64,000 nt of DNA from Macrococcoides epidermidis (lineage in GTDB: Bacteria > Bacillota > Bacilli > Staphylococcales > Staphylococcaceae): NCBI RefSeq assembly GCF_042659445.1, contig NZ_JBHSSR010000001.1. One strand, given 5' to 3'. The position numbers were made by a program, and so were the translations under genes. This document shows positions 43,074 to 51,040 of this stretch, piece after piece. The notes under the pieces are model-generated. The model was not told where the DNA came from and made no database searches. It saw only the letters and a list, made by a program, of their open reading frames with translations. Positions within the stretch are counted from its first letter, which is position 1, and the number at the start of each line of letters is the position of its first letter.

Positions 43074-43850
43074 ATGAAACAAAGTATATTAACAGGTTTA
43101 GGCATCTTATCATTAGGTGTATTATTAGTGGGCTGTCAGGATGCTAACACTGAAAATGAAAAAGAACAAACACATAAGACTGAGACAAATTCTAACGCAA
43201 CGCATGAGAAAACGACTTCTAAAGAGCATGCAAATGACCATGAACAAGAACAAAGCGAACATGCTCACGATCATGGTCATTCACATGGTGGTCATGCAAT
43301 GACGAAAGAAGAAGAAAATATTTATAAAGGTATTTTTAAAGATGAACAAGTTAAAGATCGTCCATTAACAGATTGGGAAGGCGATTGGCAATCCGTATAT
43401 CCTTATTTAAAAGATGGAACGCTAGATGATGTATTTGAGCATAAAGCAGAAGAAGATGATTCAAAATCTGCTAAGGAATATAAAGCATATTATACAACAG
43501 GCTATAAGACTGATGTAAATCGAATTAATATCGGTGAAAAATCAATATCTTTTTATAAAGGAAAAGAAAAATCGACAGGTGAATATACATATGATGGTAA
43601 AGAAATATTAACTTATGAAGCAGGCAACCGTGGTGTACGATTTATCTTTAAAAAAGTGAGCGGTGATGATGCTGCACCAAAGTTTATACAATTTAGCGAC
43701 CATATTATCGCACCTGAAAAAGCATTACACTACCATATATATATGGGTAATGATCGTGCACAGTTACTCAAAGAAATGGATAATTGGCCAACATATTATC
43801 CAAGTGATTTAAAAGGTGAAGAAGTAAAAGAAGAAATGTTAGCACATTAA
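43074..43850 (+). CDS. ZinT/AdcA-type zinc-binding lipoprotein
   Basis: The 258-residue lipoprotein has a signal ending LLVGC (Cys21), a His/Asp-rich linker (SEHAHDHGHSHGGH, about residues 62-77) and a ZinT domain from about residue 95 (LTDWEGDWQSVYPYLKDG, later KFIQFSDHIIAPEKALHYHIYMG). ZinT proteins bind zinc and pass it to the ZnuABC/AdcABC importer. In S. aureus this domain is fused to the end of AdcA, whereas here it is a separate lipoprotein. A perfect Zur box lies just upstream. Zinc scavenging at the cell surface is the likely role. Confidence 0.9.
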   Translation: MKQSILTGLGILSLGVLLVGCQDANTENEKEQTHKTETNSNATHEKTTSKEHANDHEQEQSEHAHDHGHSHGGHAMTKEEENIYKGIFKDEQVKDRPLTDWEGDWQSVYPYLKDGTLDDVFEHKAEEDDSKSAKEYKAYYTTGYKTDVNRINIGEKSISFYKGKEKSTGEYTYDGKEILTYEAGNRGVRFIFKKVSGDDAAPKFIQFSDHIIAPEKALHYHIYMGNDRAQLLKEMDNWPTYYPSDLKGEEVKEEMLAH

Positions 43851-43852
43851 TA

Positions 43853-43898
43853 AAAAACCAGGAACTTATCCTAATATGATAAGCTCCTGGTTTTTATT
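43853..43898. terminator. Bidirectional terminator
   Basis: The stem aaaccaggaacttatc / gataagctcctggttt (one G-U pair) is flanked by A and T runs. It lies between the zinT-like gene and the convergent small membrane gene. Confidence 0.85.
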
Positions 43899-44145
43899 TT
43901 CCTATCCAGAAGTTGAATGTATGCATTGAAATAATTAATATCACAATGATAAGATTTAATCCAACAAATAGCTTTCTATGACTTACATTACCAAATAAAG
44001 CACTCATATATAAACCAAGTAAGGTCGTTACATACAAAAGCATCTGTACATATAAATTAATTTGACCTCTTCCATGAATAAATGGTGTAAATATCAATAA
44101 AAGTGAACTCATTAATAATAATAATATTACAATAAAACGATACAT
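43894..44145 (-). CDS. Hypothetical membrane protein
   Basis: The 83-residue protein has three hydrophobic segments (about residues 3-20, 32-50 and 60-77) and short polar loops. I do not recognise a family. It lies 20 nt downstream of a VOC-family gene on the same strand and is probably the last gene of the operon running left from the CAP-domain gene. The start is supported by an AGGAATTATT-type site of medium strength. Confidence 0.6.
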   Translation of the reverse strand: MYRFIVILLLLMSSLLLIFTPFIHGRGQINLYVQMLLYVTTLLGLYMSALFGNVSHRKLFVGLNLIIVILIISMHTFNFWIGK

Positions 44146-44165
44146 AATAATTCCTGCCTTTATTC

Positions 44166-44546
44166 CTACATTACGATAACATTGAATAAATGATCATCTA
44201 AATCTGAAAACATTATACCATAATAACCATTTTTCTTACCTGGAGGACTCAATACTTTCCCACCATTTTGTTCTATTAATCTTGCCAATTCATCAACTGC
44301 TTCATCACTCTCCATATCAAAAGAAATAATCGTTTCAGGATAATCAGATCTCCTTCTACTTTCACGTCCCATAAAGCCTTCCAGAACATCTTTTCTAAAT
44401 AAACAAATTACTTGTTTCCCTACCATTATTCCAGCTAATGTATCATCATTTGAACGCTCTTCATTAATCTCAAAACCAATATTTCTAAAAAATTCAGTTG
44501 ATGCTTTCACATCTGCAACAGGTAAATTAATCCAGTATGATTTCAT
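44166..44546 (-). CDS. VOC-family protein (glyoxalase/bleomycin-resistance fold)
   Basis: The 126-residue protein has the VOC pattern: YWINLPVADVKASTEFFRNIGFEI at the start, GIMVGKQVICLF in the middle, and YYGIMFSDLDDHLFNVI at the end, where a C-terminal Glu of many metal-dependent members is replaced by Asn. Family members range from isomerases to antibiotic-binding proteins, so function is open. The start follows GAGGGAG. It is probably co-transcribed with its neighbours. Confidence 0.82.
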   Translation of the reverse strand: MKSYWINLPVADVKASTEFFRNIGFEINEERSNDDTLAGIMVGKQVICLFRKDVLEGFMGRESRRRSDYPETIISFDMESDEAVDELARLIEQNGGKVLSPPGKKNGYYGIMFSDLDDHLFNVIVM

Positions 44547-44566
44547 TTATTCTCCCTCTGCTCTTT

Positions 44567-44983
44567 TTATTTGTGTAAATTAATAAGTGGTACACTTGAT
44601 TTTATCACTTGGTTCGAAACAATTAAATGTTTTAACTCATCTGCGATATCAAGCTGATCTAGATAGTCAAAGTCTAACCAGGCATATGGTGCACGAACTC
44701 TAAATTCTTGTTTATTTTTAGCGTTAAACACAAATGCAGTATCATTGGCCATCGTTTTCGATAACCATGTCTTGAATTCTTTTTTCTCTTCAACGACAAA
44801 CAATATACCCCCAACTTTAATATCGTGATTTAATTTACGTGCAAATTGTTCTGCAGTATCTTTAATTGTTGATTGACCTGATTTTACGACACTTGGTAAT
44901 TTCATTTGTTTATTTCCGAAATCCTGTACTAATATTTTGTCTTCAGTTGTTATCAATAATGAAGCAGATATTTTTTCTTTCAT
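44567..44983 (-). CDS. Degenerate Nudix-like protein
   Basis: The 138-residue protein follows the Nudix fold outline: SASLLITTEDKILVQDF, then KLPSVVKSGQSTIKDTAEQFARKL where a Nudix box would be. The catalytic REx2EE is missing (AEQFARKLNHD), so it is probably not a hydrolase and may only bind a ligand. That fold reading is tentative. Its ATG overlaps the stop of the upstream CAP-domain gene as ATGA, so the two are coupled. The start follows AAAAGGAG. Confidence 0.5.
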   Translation of the reverse strand: MKEKISASLLITTEDKILVQDFGNKQMKLPSVVKSGQSTIKDTAEQFARKLNHDIKVGGILFVVEEKKEFKTWLSKTMANDTAFVFNAKNKQEFRVRAPYAWLDFDYLDQLDIADELKHLIVSNQVIKSSVPLINLHK

Positions 44984-46023
44984 TTGAAACTCCTTTTGAA
45001 AATAAATTTTTTTTTTTTATATTGCGTAATATAGTTTTCAGCATAATATGGCTGATTGTTGTCATTGAATGCTATTCCTACGCCTAAACTCAAATAATTC
45101 TGTTTCAGAATATTTTTTCTATGGCCTAAACTATTCATCAATCCATGATGCGCTTCGATGGGTGATACTTGACCGTAAGCGATATTTTCACCAGCGACAC
45201 TATAATTTAAATTTGCTTTTTTAATACGGTCAAATGGTGTTTCATTCTGTTTATTTGTATGACTGAAATAATGATGTTCAGCCATATCTTTTGCGTGTGC
45301 AGATGCAACTTTTGCAATTTCTGGATGTACATTTAGTATTTGCTTACCAAACATTTTTCTTGTTGCATTTGTTAACTCAAAGTGTAACCTTGCATAATCT
45401 TTCTCTAAATTATCATTTGGATAAGCATAATAATTTTGCTTCAACTGATCAATTGACTTATTAATAATTTTTATTCCACTTACTGTATTATTACGATACT
45501 TATCATAATAAATTGTAACAAAGTACTGTCCATACTGATAAATCGCACTTTCTTTATTGTCTAAAGCAAGTTGATAATCTTTACCTTGAAAAACTTCCAA
45601 CGGCTGACCTAGTTTTTTCTCAACATTTTCGCGTGTCAAACCATACTTTATACCATTATCAGTAACGATCATATTCTGATTGGAATAGACACCACTCACC
45701 TTACCATTTAAATACATAACCAGCATAAAGTCATCATAATCTCTATGATAGACCGTCCAGTACTGTTGGTATTCATTTAACAATTGTTCATGCGGTTTAC
45801 CTAAAATATGATTGACTTGTGATTGGGTCATCCCCATTTTAATTTTTCCGACATTTATATTTTTTGCTTTTTCCGGCTTTTCAGTCAGTAAATGATTTTC
45901 TTTAATCATTTCACGTAGTTCAGACTTTATATTCAAAATAATATTATCGGATAATTGAAGAAAACTAATCGGAAAAATAAGTATAAATATTATTACTAGG
46001 CATAATGACAATATTTGCTTCAT
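44980..46023 (-). CDS. CAP-superfamily protein with CAP-associated N-terminal domain
   Basis: The 347-residue exported protein has one N-terminal signal or anchor (about residues 4-25), a CAP-associated domain (about 60-195, KIKMGMTQSQVNHILGKPHE and KYGLTRENVEKKLGQP as two repeats) and a C-terminal CAP/SCP domain (about 215-335). The CAP signatures AKDMAEHHYFSHTN and GENIAYG, then SLGHRKNIL are intact, with the His and Glu residues of the cavity. Bacterial CAP proteins of this kind are linked to envelope functions but lack a known reaction. It is the first gene of a short operon. Confidence 0.85.
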   Translation of the reverse strand: MKQILSLCLVIIFILIFPISFLQLSDNIILNIKSELREMIKENHLLTEKPEKAKNINVGKIKMGMTQSQVNHILGKPHEQLLNEYQQYWTVYHRDYDDFMLVMYLNGKVSGVYSNQNMIVTDNGIKYGLTRENVEKKLGQPLEVFQGKDYQLALDNKESAIYQYGQYFVTIYYDKYRNNTVSGIKIINKSIDQLKQNYYAYPNDNLEKDYARLHFELTNATRKMFGKQILNVHPEIAKVASAHAKDMAEHHYFSHTNKQNETPFDRIKKANLNYSVAGENIAYGQVSPIEAHHGLMNSLGHRKNILKQNYLSLGVGIAFNDNNQPYYAENYITQYKKKKFIFKRSFK

Positions 46024-46041
46024 GTAACACCTCTATAAATT

Positions 46042-46068
46042 AAAAACATACACAGCGTGTATGTTTTT
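46042..46068 (-). terminator. Terminator of guaC
   Basis: The stem aaaaacatacac / gtgtatgttttt has a 3-nt loop just after guaC. The T-run on the minus strand is part of the stem end. Confidence 0.75.
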
Positions 46069-46106
46069 AATTATATCAAATTTAATTCTTTTTCTGTACG
46101 AATTGC

Positions 46107-47090
46107 TTAATAATCAGTATCTCCATTAAATATAGAGTTTCTCACAATAACATAATCTACCGTTGTTATTGCTTTAAGGTCTTTTCCACCTGCGTATGAA
46201 ATTGATGATTGTATATCCTGTTCCATTTCTATGAGTTTCTCTTTTAAGGAACCTTTATGTTCAACGAATAGCTTTTTACCTTCGACATTTTTACGTATGC
46301 CCTTTTGAAATTCTGATGCACTACCAAAATATTCTTTATAGTGTTTACCATCTTTTTCAATCATTTCTCCTGGTGATTCTTCATGCGCCGCAAGTAATGA
46401 TCCAATCATCACCATGGAAGCACCAAAACGAATGGATTTAGCGATGTCGCCATGCGTACGAATGCCACCATCGGCAATTAATGGTTTACGCGCAGCTTTT
46501 GAACATAATCTTAATGCTGCAAGTTGCCATCCACCTGTTCCGAAGCCAGTTTTTATCTTTGTAATGCACACCCGACCTGGTCCGATACCAACTTTAGTAG
46601 CATCTGCTCCTGCATTTTCAAGTTCACGAACCGCTTCTGGTGTACCAACGTTACCTGCTATCAGGAATGTTTCCGGTATCAACTTTTTAATATGATGAAT
46701 CATTTCAATGACCTGATCAGAATGGCCATGTGCAATATCAATTGTGATATATTCAGGTACAATATTTTCATTGGCCAGCGTTTTAATAAAATCATATTCG
46801 GATGATTTTACACCTACTGAAATCGATGCATATAAACCTTTTTCGTGCATATTCTTGATAAATGGTAATCTTGCTGCCTCATCAAATCGATGCATAATAT
46901 AAAAATAGCCATTTTGAGCAAACATCTCAGCAAGTTCTTCATTGATAACTGTCTGCATATTTGCCGGTACAACTGGGATTCGAAAACGTAATGGACCAAA
47001 CTGAATTGATGTATCACATTCAGAACGACTTTTTACGATACATTTATTAGGTATCAGTTGAATATCTTCATAATCAAATACATCCTGCAT
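46107..47090 (-). CDS. guaC: GMP reductase
   Basis: The 327-residue enzyme deaminates GMP to IMP with NADPH in purine salvage. The catalytic Cys175 lies in GIGPGRVCITK, followed by the TGFGTGGWQLAAL loop; the phosphate site ADGGIRTHGDIAKSIRFGA is intact. The absence of CBS domains and the length distinguish it from IMP dehydrogenase. Position near rpsN, rpmG and katA matches S. aureus. The start follows AGAGG. Confidence 0.95.
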   Translation of the reverse strand: MQDVFDYEDIQLIPNKCIVKSRSECDTSIQFGPLRFRIPVVPANMQTVINEELAEMFAQNGYFYIMHRFDEAARLPFIKNMHEKGLYASISVGVKSSEYDFIKTLANENIVPEYITIDIAHGHSDQVIEMIHHIKKLIPETFLIAGNVGTPEAVRELENAGADATKVGIGPGRVCITKIKTGFGTGGWQLAALRLCSKAARKPLIADGGIRTHGDIAKSIRFGASMVMIGSLLAAHEESPGEMIEKDGKHYKEYFGSASEFQKGIRKNVEGKKLFVEHKGSLKEKLIEMEQDIQSSISYAGGKDLKAITTVDYVIVRNSIFNGDTDY

Positions 47091-47221
47091 ATTTAAAACC
47101 TCTAATCATTTGTTATATTTTATGAATAATATAGAATTTTTCATTAATAAAATTTTATTATTATCATTTATCCAATGGAAACTTTACTACTGTTTAGAAT
47201 AAAAGTAAAGTGATATACAAT

Positions 47222-47258
47222 GAAAAGACGAATGAATTAAATTAACTCATTCGTCTTT
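47222..47258 (-). terminator. Terminator of rpsN
   Basis: The stem aaagacgaatga / tcattcgtcttt has an 11-nt AT-rich loop. Weak T-rich sequence follows on the minus strand. Confidence 0.7.
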
Positions 47259-47276
47259 GTTCTTGTTTTATATTGA

Positions 47277-47546
47277 TTACCAGCTCGCTTTTTTAACACC
47301 TGGAATTTGTCCTTTATGTGCTAGTTCTCGAAAAGCTATTCTAGACAATCCGAATTTACGATAAACACTTCTCGGTCTTCCAGTTACTTGGCAACGTGTA
47401 GTAAGTCTTGAAGGTGCTGAGTCCCTTGGTAATTTTTGAAGACCTTCGTAATCTCCTGCTGCTTTTAATGCTTCTCTTTTCTCTCTATATTGTTCTACTA
47501 ATGCTTGTCTTTTAGCTTCTTTTGCAATTTTTGATTTTTTAGCCAT
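47277..47546 (-). CDS. rpsN: 30S ribosomal protein S14, zinc-independent form
   Basis: The 89-residue protein is the long S14 type without the two CxxC zinc motifs; it has a single Cys in LTTRCQVTGRPRSVYRKFGLSR. This form replaces the zinc-binding S14 in the ribosome when zinc is scarce. It starts after AAAGGAG, only 15 nt downstream of a broken COG0523 gene that still carries a Zur-type operator, so its transcription most likely depends on that operator. In S. aureus the gene sits next to rpmG in the same region. Confidence 0.95.
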   Translation of the reverse strand: MAKKSKIAKEAKRQALVEQYREKREALKAAGDYEGLQKLPRDSAPSRLTTRCQVTGRPRSVYRKFGLSRIAFRELAHKGQIPGVKKASW

Positions 47547-47561
47547 AATTTCTCCTTTAAT

Positions 47562-48210
47562 TTATATTTTTCTGATTTGCCATCCATAAGGATCAGCAAA
47601 ACTTTCCCACGCTTCATCAATTTCATTCATTTTTAATAAACATGCATCAAGTTCTGCTGTTATTTTTTCTTGTTCTAAATCTGTCCCGATAATCACAATT
47701 TTTGTATGTCTGTCACCATATTCCAAATCCCAGCCCTGTAATACTTCAGGACGTTCACTTAATATTCTATCTTGTTCATCTTTTGGCATTGCAGCTACTC
47801 AAAATGTTACTGGATTAATTTCTACTGACGGCCCTGCTTGTGAGAATAAACATGCGACAGTATTATAATTTGCGAGCCAAGCTATTCCTTTTGCTCTGAC
47901 AATTGATACATCCATTGATTGTGACCAATCATAAAAACGTTTCGGATGAAAAGGTAATGTTCTATGATAAACAAATGAACTTATACCATACTCCTCTGTT
48001 TCTGGTGTATGCGTATGATGTCCTCCTTCTGTAAGTTCTTTAATCCATCCTGCAGAATTAGCAGCCGTTTCAAAATCAAATAAATTGGTATTAAGTATCT
48101 CGCTCGGATCTACTTGTGAATGACTTGTTTCAATAAAGCGCGCTGTGGGTTGAAGTGTTCTTAAGACCTGGATTAGTTTTTCTTTGTCAACTTCATCATT
48201 TAAATCTCCT
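47562..48210 (-). pseudogene. Broken COG0523 (CobW-like) zinc GTPase gene
   Basis: The sequence matches the C-terminal half of the intact COG0523 protein at 49532: ILNTNLFDFETAANSAGWIKEL, a His-rich stretch (EGGHHTHTPETEEYG), then GISSFVYHRTLPFHPKRF. The N-terminal GTPase domain (about the first 180 residues) is missing, and the remnant starts almost directly at the Zur-type box. An in-frame TGA at 47799-47801 stands where the intact copy has Trp (GEWIATYN against TF-stop-VAAM), and the frame continues to 47562. The gene cannot make a working GTPase, but the mRNA would still lead into rpsN. Confidence 0.85.
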
Positions 48211-48213
48211 AAA

Positions 48214-48228
48214 TCATAATTATTACGA
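48214..48228. promoter_or_regulatory. Zur-type box upstream of the broken COG0523 gene and rpsN
   Basis: On the minus strand TCGTAATAATTATGA differs from the Zur consensus at one base. A TAGGAG follows, the remains of the original gene start. Confidence 0.7.
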
Positions 48229-48261
48229 TTTATAATATAGCATACCATACTATGCATGTAA

Positions 48262-48301
48262 AATAAAAAATTTGAGTCCGGCTATACCGAACCCAAATTT
48301 C
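48262..48301 (-). terminator. Terminator of the znuA/adcA-like gene
   Basis: On the minus strand aaatttgggttcgg / ccggactcaaattt (two G-U type positions) is followed by a run of T, 27 nt after the stop. Confidence 0.7.
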
Positions 48302-48327
48302 AAAGATTAATTTACTTTATAAAACCT

Positions 48328-49266
48328 TTATTTATTGTTAAGTGCTTTATCTAATGAATCAATATTTGTTTTCATGAGATCCTGATATGTTACATCTTTT
48401 TTATCCTTATCTGTTAACACAGCCATATTGTGGAATGGCACAGCAGTAGCATTCGTTTTATCTTTAATAATATCAACTGTTTTTGTAGGAATATTTTGTT
48501 CATATAGGATTACTGTTGCTTTTGATTTATTAATATGATTAATCATGTTAATAATATCACTTTGAGAAGGTTCTTCATTATTCATACCTGAAACCCCTTC
48601 CTGTTTAAAGCCGTAACGTTTAGCAAGATAGCCTATTGAATCATGTGAAATAAAAACTGTATCCTGCTTTTTAGTTTTTGTAATTGTTTTTAGCTGTTTA
48701 TCTATTTCATCGATATCTTTTACAAGTTTTTCATAGTTTTTTGTGTATTCTTTTTCATGCTCTTTATCCTTTTTAACTAATTCATCTTTAATCACTTTTG
48801 CAAATGATTTATTCATTTCTGGATCAAGCCAAACATGTGGGTCATGTGCGCCATGGTCATGCTCATGGTCCGCTTCATGATCATGATCATGTTCCTCTCC
48901 CGCTAATAAATCATGCTCATCGATATCTTTTGCAAGTTGAACTGTCTTATCCTTTTTGTTAATAACTTTCGCTATTTTAGCACTCACCTGATCTAATTCA
49001 TCACCTGAATAAAAGAAAAGGTCACTTTTTGCAATACGCATCGTATCTTTTTGTGTTGGTTCATATGTATGTATATCGATACCATTTGGATAGATACTCG
49101 ATACAGTGACATGATCACCACCAATTTGTTCTATCATGCTTTTAAATGGAAAGACAGTAGTATAAACCTGTAGTTTATCGCCAGACTCTTTCTCACTACT
49201 TTTATTACCACATGCAGCCATCAATACTAATGTTGCAATTAATAATAATGAAAATAACTTCTTCAT
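48328..49266 (-). CDS. Zinc ABC transporter substrate-binding lipoprotein (ZnuA/AdcA-like)
   Basis: The 312-residue lipoprotein has a signal with lipobox LMAAC and the cluster A-I metal-binding fold: VYTTVFPFKSMIEQIGGDHV, NGIDIHTYEP, a His-rich loop (EEHDHDHEADHEHDHGAHDPH, about residues 115-135) and HDSIGYLAKRYGF. The His-rich loop marks a zinc transporter. The S. aureus homologue AdcA carries a ZinT domain at its end, which is missing here and found as a separate gene at 43074. No permease or ATPase gene is adjacent. The ATG at 49266 follows AGGAG; a longer frame from 49305 is rejected because it runs through the operator. Confidence 0.9.
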   Translation of the reverse strand: MKKLFSLLLIATLVLMAACGNKSSEKESGDKLQVYTTVFPFKSMIEQIGGDHVTVSSIYPNGIDIHTYEPTQKDTMRIAKSDLFFYSGDELDQVSAKIAKVINKKDKTVQLAKDIDEHDLLAGEEHDHDHEADHEHDHGAHDPHVWLDPEMNKSFAKVIKDELVKKDKEHEKEYTKNYEKLVKDIDEIDKQLKTITKTKKQDTVFISHDSIGYLAKRYGFKQEGVSGMNNEEPSQSDIINMINHINKSKATVILYEQNIPTKTVDIIKDKTNATAVPFHNMAVLTDKDKKDVTYQDLMKTNIDSLDKALNNK

Positions 49267-49282
49267 ACGTTCATCTCCTATT

Positions 49283-49297
49283 TCGTAATCATTACGC
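49283..49297. promoter_or_regulatory. Zur box of the znuA/adcA-like gene
   Basis: TCGTAATCATTACGC fits the Zur consensus with one mismatch at the last base, 17 nt upstream of the start. Confidence 0.8.
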
Positions 49298-49501
49298 TTT
49301 AACATTCTAAACCTTATTTAATAAGAAATCAATCACTAATTTTTTATTTTTTAACCCTAAGTCATTTTAATCCAATATAAAGGTCTATATAAATACATTT
49401 TATTATAGCAAGTAATATCTCCATTATATAGAAGAAAAAGTATTAAGAAAAATTTAATAAAAAAGCTTTACAAAAATTCATTCAAGGCGTATCATTATAA
49501 A

Positions 49502-49516
49502 TCGTAAAGATTACGA
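49502..49516. promoter_or_regulatory. Zur box of the COG0523-rpmG operon
   Basis: TCGTAAAGATTACGA has one mismatch to the Zur consensus and lies 16 nt upstream of the GTPase start. Confidence 0.8.
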
Positions 49517-49531
49517 ATTGGAGGCAAGATT

Positions 49532-50728
49532 TTGAAAGTACCTATTACAGTATTAAGTGGTTTCTTAGGTAGTGGTAAAACGACGTTGCTCAATCATATC
49601 CTTACCAATAATGAAAATAAAAAAATCGGTGTAATTGTTAATGATATGAGTGAAGTGAATGTCGATGCTGACTTAGTACACATGTCACGTACAGACGAAA
49701 AAATGATACAACTTCAAAACGGTTGTATATGCTGCACATTAAGAGAAGATTTATTAATCGAAATCGATAAATTAGTTAAAAACAATCAGTTAGACTATAT
49801 TGTTATTGAATCTACAGGTATTTCAGAACCTGTACCTGTTGCACAAACATTAACTTTAAATGATGAAGTGCTCAATATAAATCTAGCTGATAATACAATT
49901 TTAGATACGATGGTAACCGTTGTAGATGCCAATCGATTCTGGGACGATTATGCATCTGGTGATTCTTTAATAGATCGTAAAATGGCGAACGACGAAACTG
50001 ACACACGTGAAGTCATCGATTTATTGATCGATCAGATTGAATTTGCAAATGTCATCCTTTTAAACAAGTGTGACCTTGTACACGTTGAAGATTTAAAAGA
50101 ATTAGAAGCATTACTGCATCAATTGAATCCTGATGCTAAAATTTATCGTACTGAGCATTCAAATATTACATTAGATAACATCTTAAATACACGACTATTT
50201 GATTTCGATAAAGCCAGTCAGGCAGCAGGCTGGATAAAAGAATTAAATGAAGAACACACACCTGAAACAGAAGAATACGGGATAGCTTCATTTGTTTATA
50301 GAAGACAGCGTCCATTCCATCCAGAGCGATTTATGCATTTCCTAGAACATTTCTCATTAGATATTATTCGTTCAAAAGGTTTCTTCTGGCTAGCATCTCG
50401 AAATAATATGTGCGGTTTACTTTCTCAGGCAGGAAATTCTATGCAAATACAAGGTGCCGGTGAATGGATTGCAACTTATAATGAAGCAGATATTAAAGCA
50501 GAAATGCTGGAAGACCCTACATTGAAAGTCAGATGGCATCATGAATTTGGTGACCGTCAAACTGAGCTCGTATTCATTGGCATTGAGATGAATAAAGAAC
50601 AAATTATTCAGGATTTAGATAATTGCCTGTTAACTGATGATGAGATGAAACAAGATTGGTCAACATTTAATGATCCGCTTCCACAGTTCACAGTTGCCGA
50701 ACCAGTTGAAGCCGATGTTGTTTTATAA
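49532..50728 (+). CDS. COG0523 (CobW-like) zinc metallochaperone GTPase
   Basis: The 398-residue G3E-family GTPase has the P-loop GFLGSGKT (residues 10-17), the metal motif GCICCTLRED (Cys65, Cys67, Cys68), the ESTGISEP switch and the NKCD guanine motif near residue 178. The C-terminal CobW domain spans about 245-385. In zinc-limited bacteria such proteins are thought to hand zinc to essential enzymes. Translation starts at a TTG behind GGAGGCAAGATT. A Zur box precedes it and rpmG follows after 33 nt, so both belong to the zinc-starvation response. The His-rich stretch of the broken paralogue is reduced here to NEEHTPE. Confidence 0.92.
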   Translation: MKVPITVLSGFLGSGKTTLLNHILTNNENKKIGVIVNDMSEVNVDADLVHMSRTDEKMIQLQNGCICCTLREDLLIEIDKLVKNNQLDYIVIESTGISEPVPVAQTLTLNDEVLNINLADNTILDTMVTVVDANRFWDDYASGDSLIDRKMANDETDTREVIDLLIDQIEFANVILLNKCDLVHVEDLKELEALLHQLNPDAKIYRTEHSNITLDNILNTRLFDFDKASQAAGWIKELNEEHTPETEEYGIASFVYRRQRPFHPERFMHFLEHFSLDIIRSKGFFWLASRNNMCGLLSQAGNSMQIQGAGEWIATYNEADIKAEMLEDPTLKVRWHHEFGDRQTELVFIGIEMNKEQIIQDLDNCLLTDDEMKQDWSTFNDPLPQFTVAEPVEADVVL

Positions 50729-50761
50729 AATATTAAATAAAATTTAAAGGAGAGCATAAAA

Positions 50762-50911
50762 ATGAGAGTAAATGTAACTTTAGCTTGTACAGAATGTGGA
50801 GATCGTAACTATATTACAAAGAAAAATAAAAGAAATAATCCTGAGCGTATTGAATTAATGAAATACAGCCCAAGATTAAAAAAATACACTTTACATCGCG
50901 AAACAAAATAA
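50762..50911 (+). CDS. rpmG: 50S ribosomal protein L33, reduced zinc-ligand form
   Basis: The 49-residue protein reads MRVNVTLACTECGDRNYITK to KNKRNNPERIELMKYSPRLK and ends KYTLHRETK. The first CxxC (CTEC, residues 9-12) remains, but the second pair found in zinc-binding L33 is replaced by YSPRLKKYT. With two of four ligands gone it should not hold zinc, fitting a Zur-controlled replacement protein. It lies 33 nt after the COG0523 GTPase, shares its Zur box and starts after AAAGGAG. Confidence 0.93.
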   Translation: MRVNVTLACTECGDRNYITKKNKRNNPERIELMKYSPRLKKYTLHRETK

Positions 50912-50960
50912 TTATCGTTAAACGTGCAATATTATTGCGGTTATATATCAATACGACACA

Positions 50961-50990
50961 AGGCATCCGGTTGCGGATGCCTATTTTAAT
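50961..50990 (+). terminator. Terminator of the COG0523-rpmG operon
   Basis: A perfect 9-bp stem (aggcatccg / cggatgcct) has a GTTG loop and is followed by attttaatt. Confidence 0.75.
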
Positions 50991-51040
50991 TACATTCATG
51001 CTGTCTGAACATATTATTGATCATAATTATAGAGATTAAA

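Noticed and set aside
47799..47801. In-frame TGA read as selenocysteine
   Set aside because: The aligned residue in the intact paralogue is Trp, not Cys, no SECIS-like hairpin is evident, and the gene has also lost its GTPase domain, so a nonsense mutation is the simpler reading.
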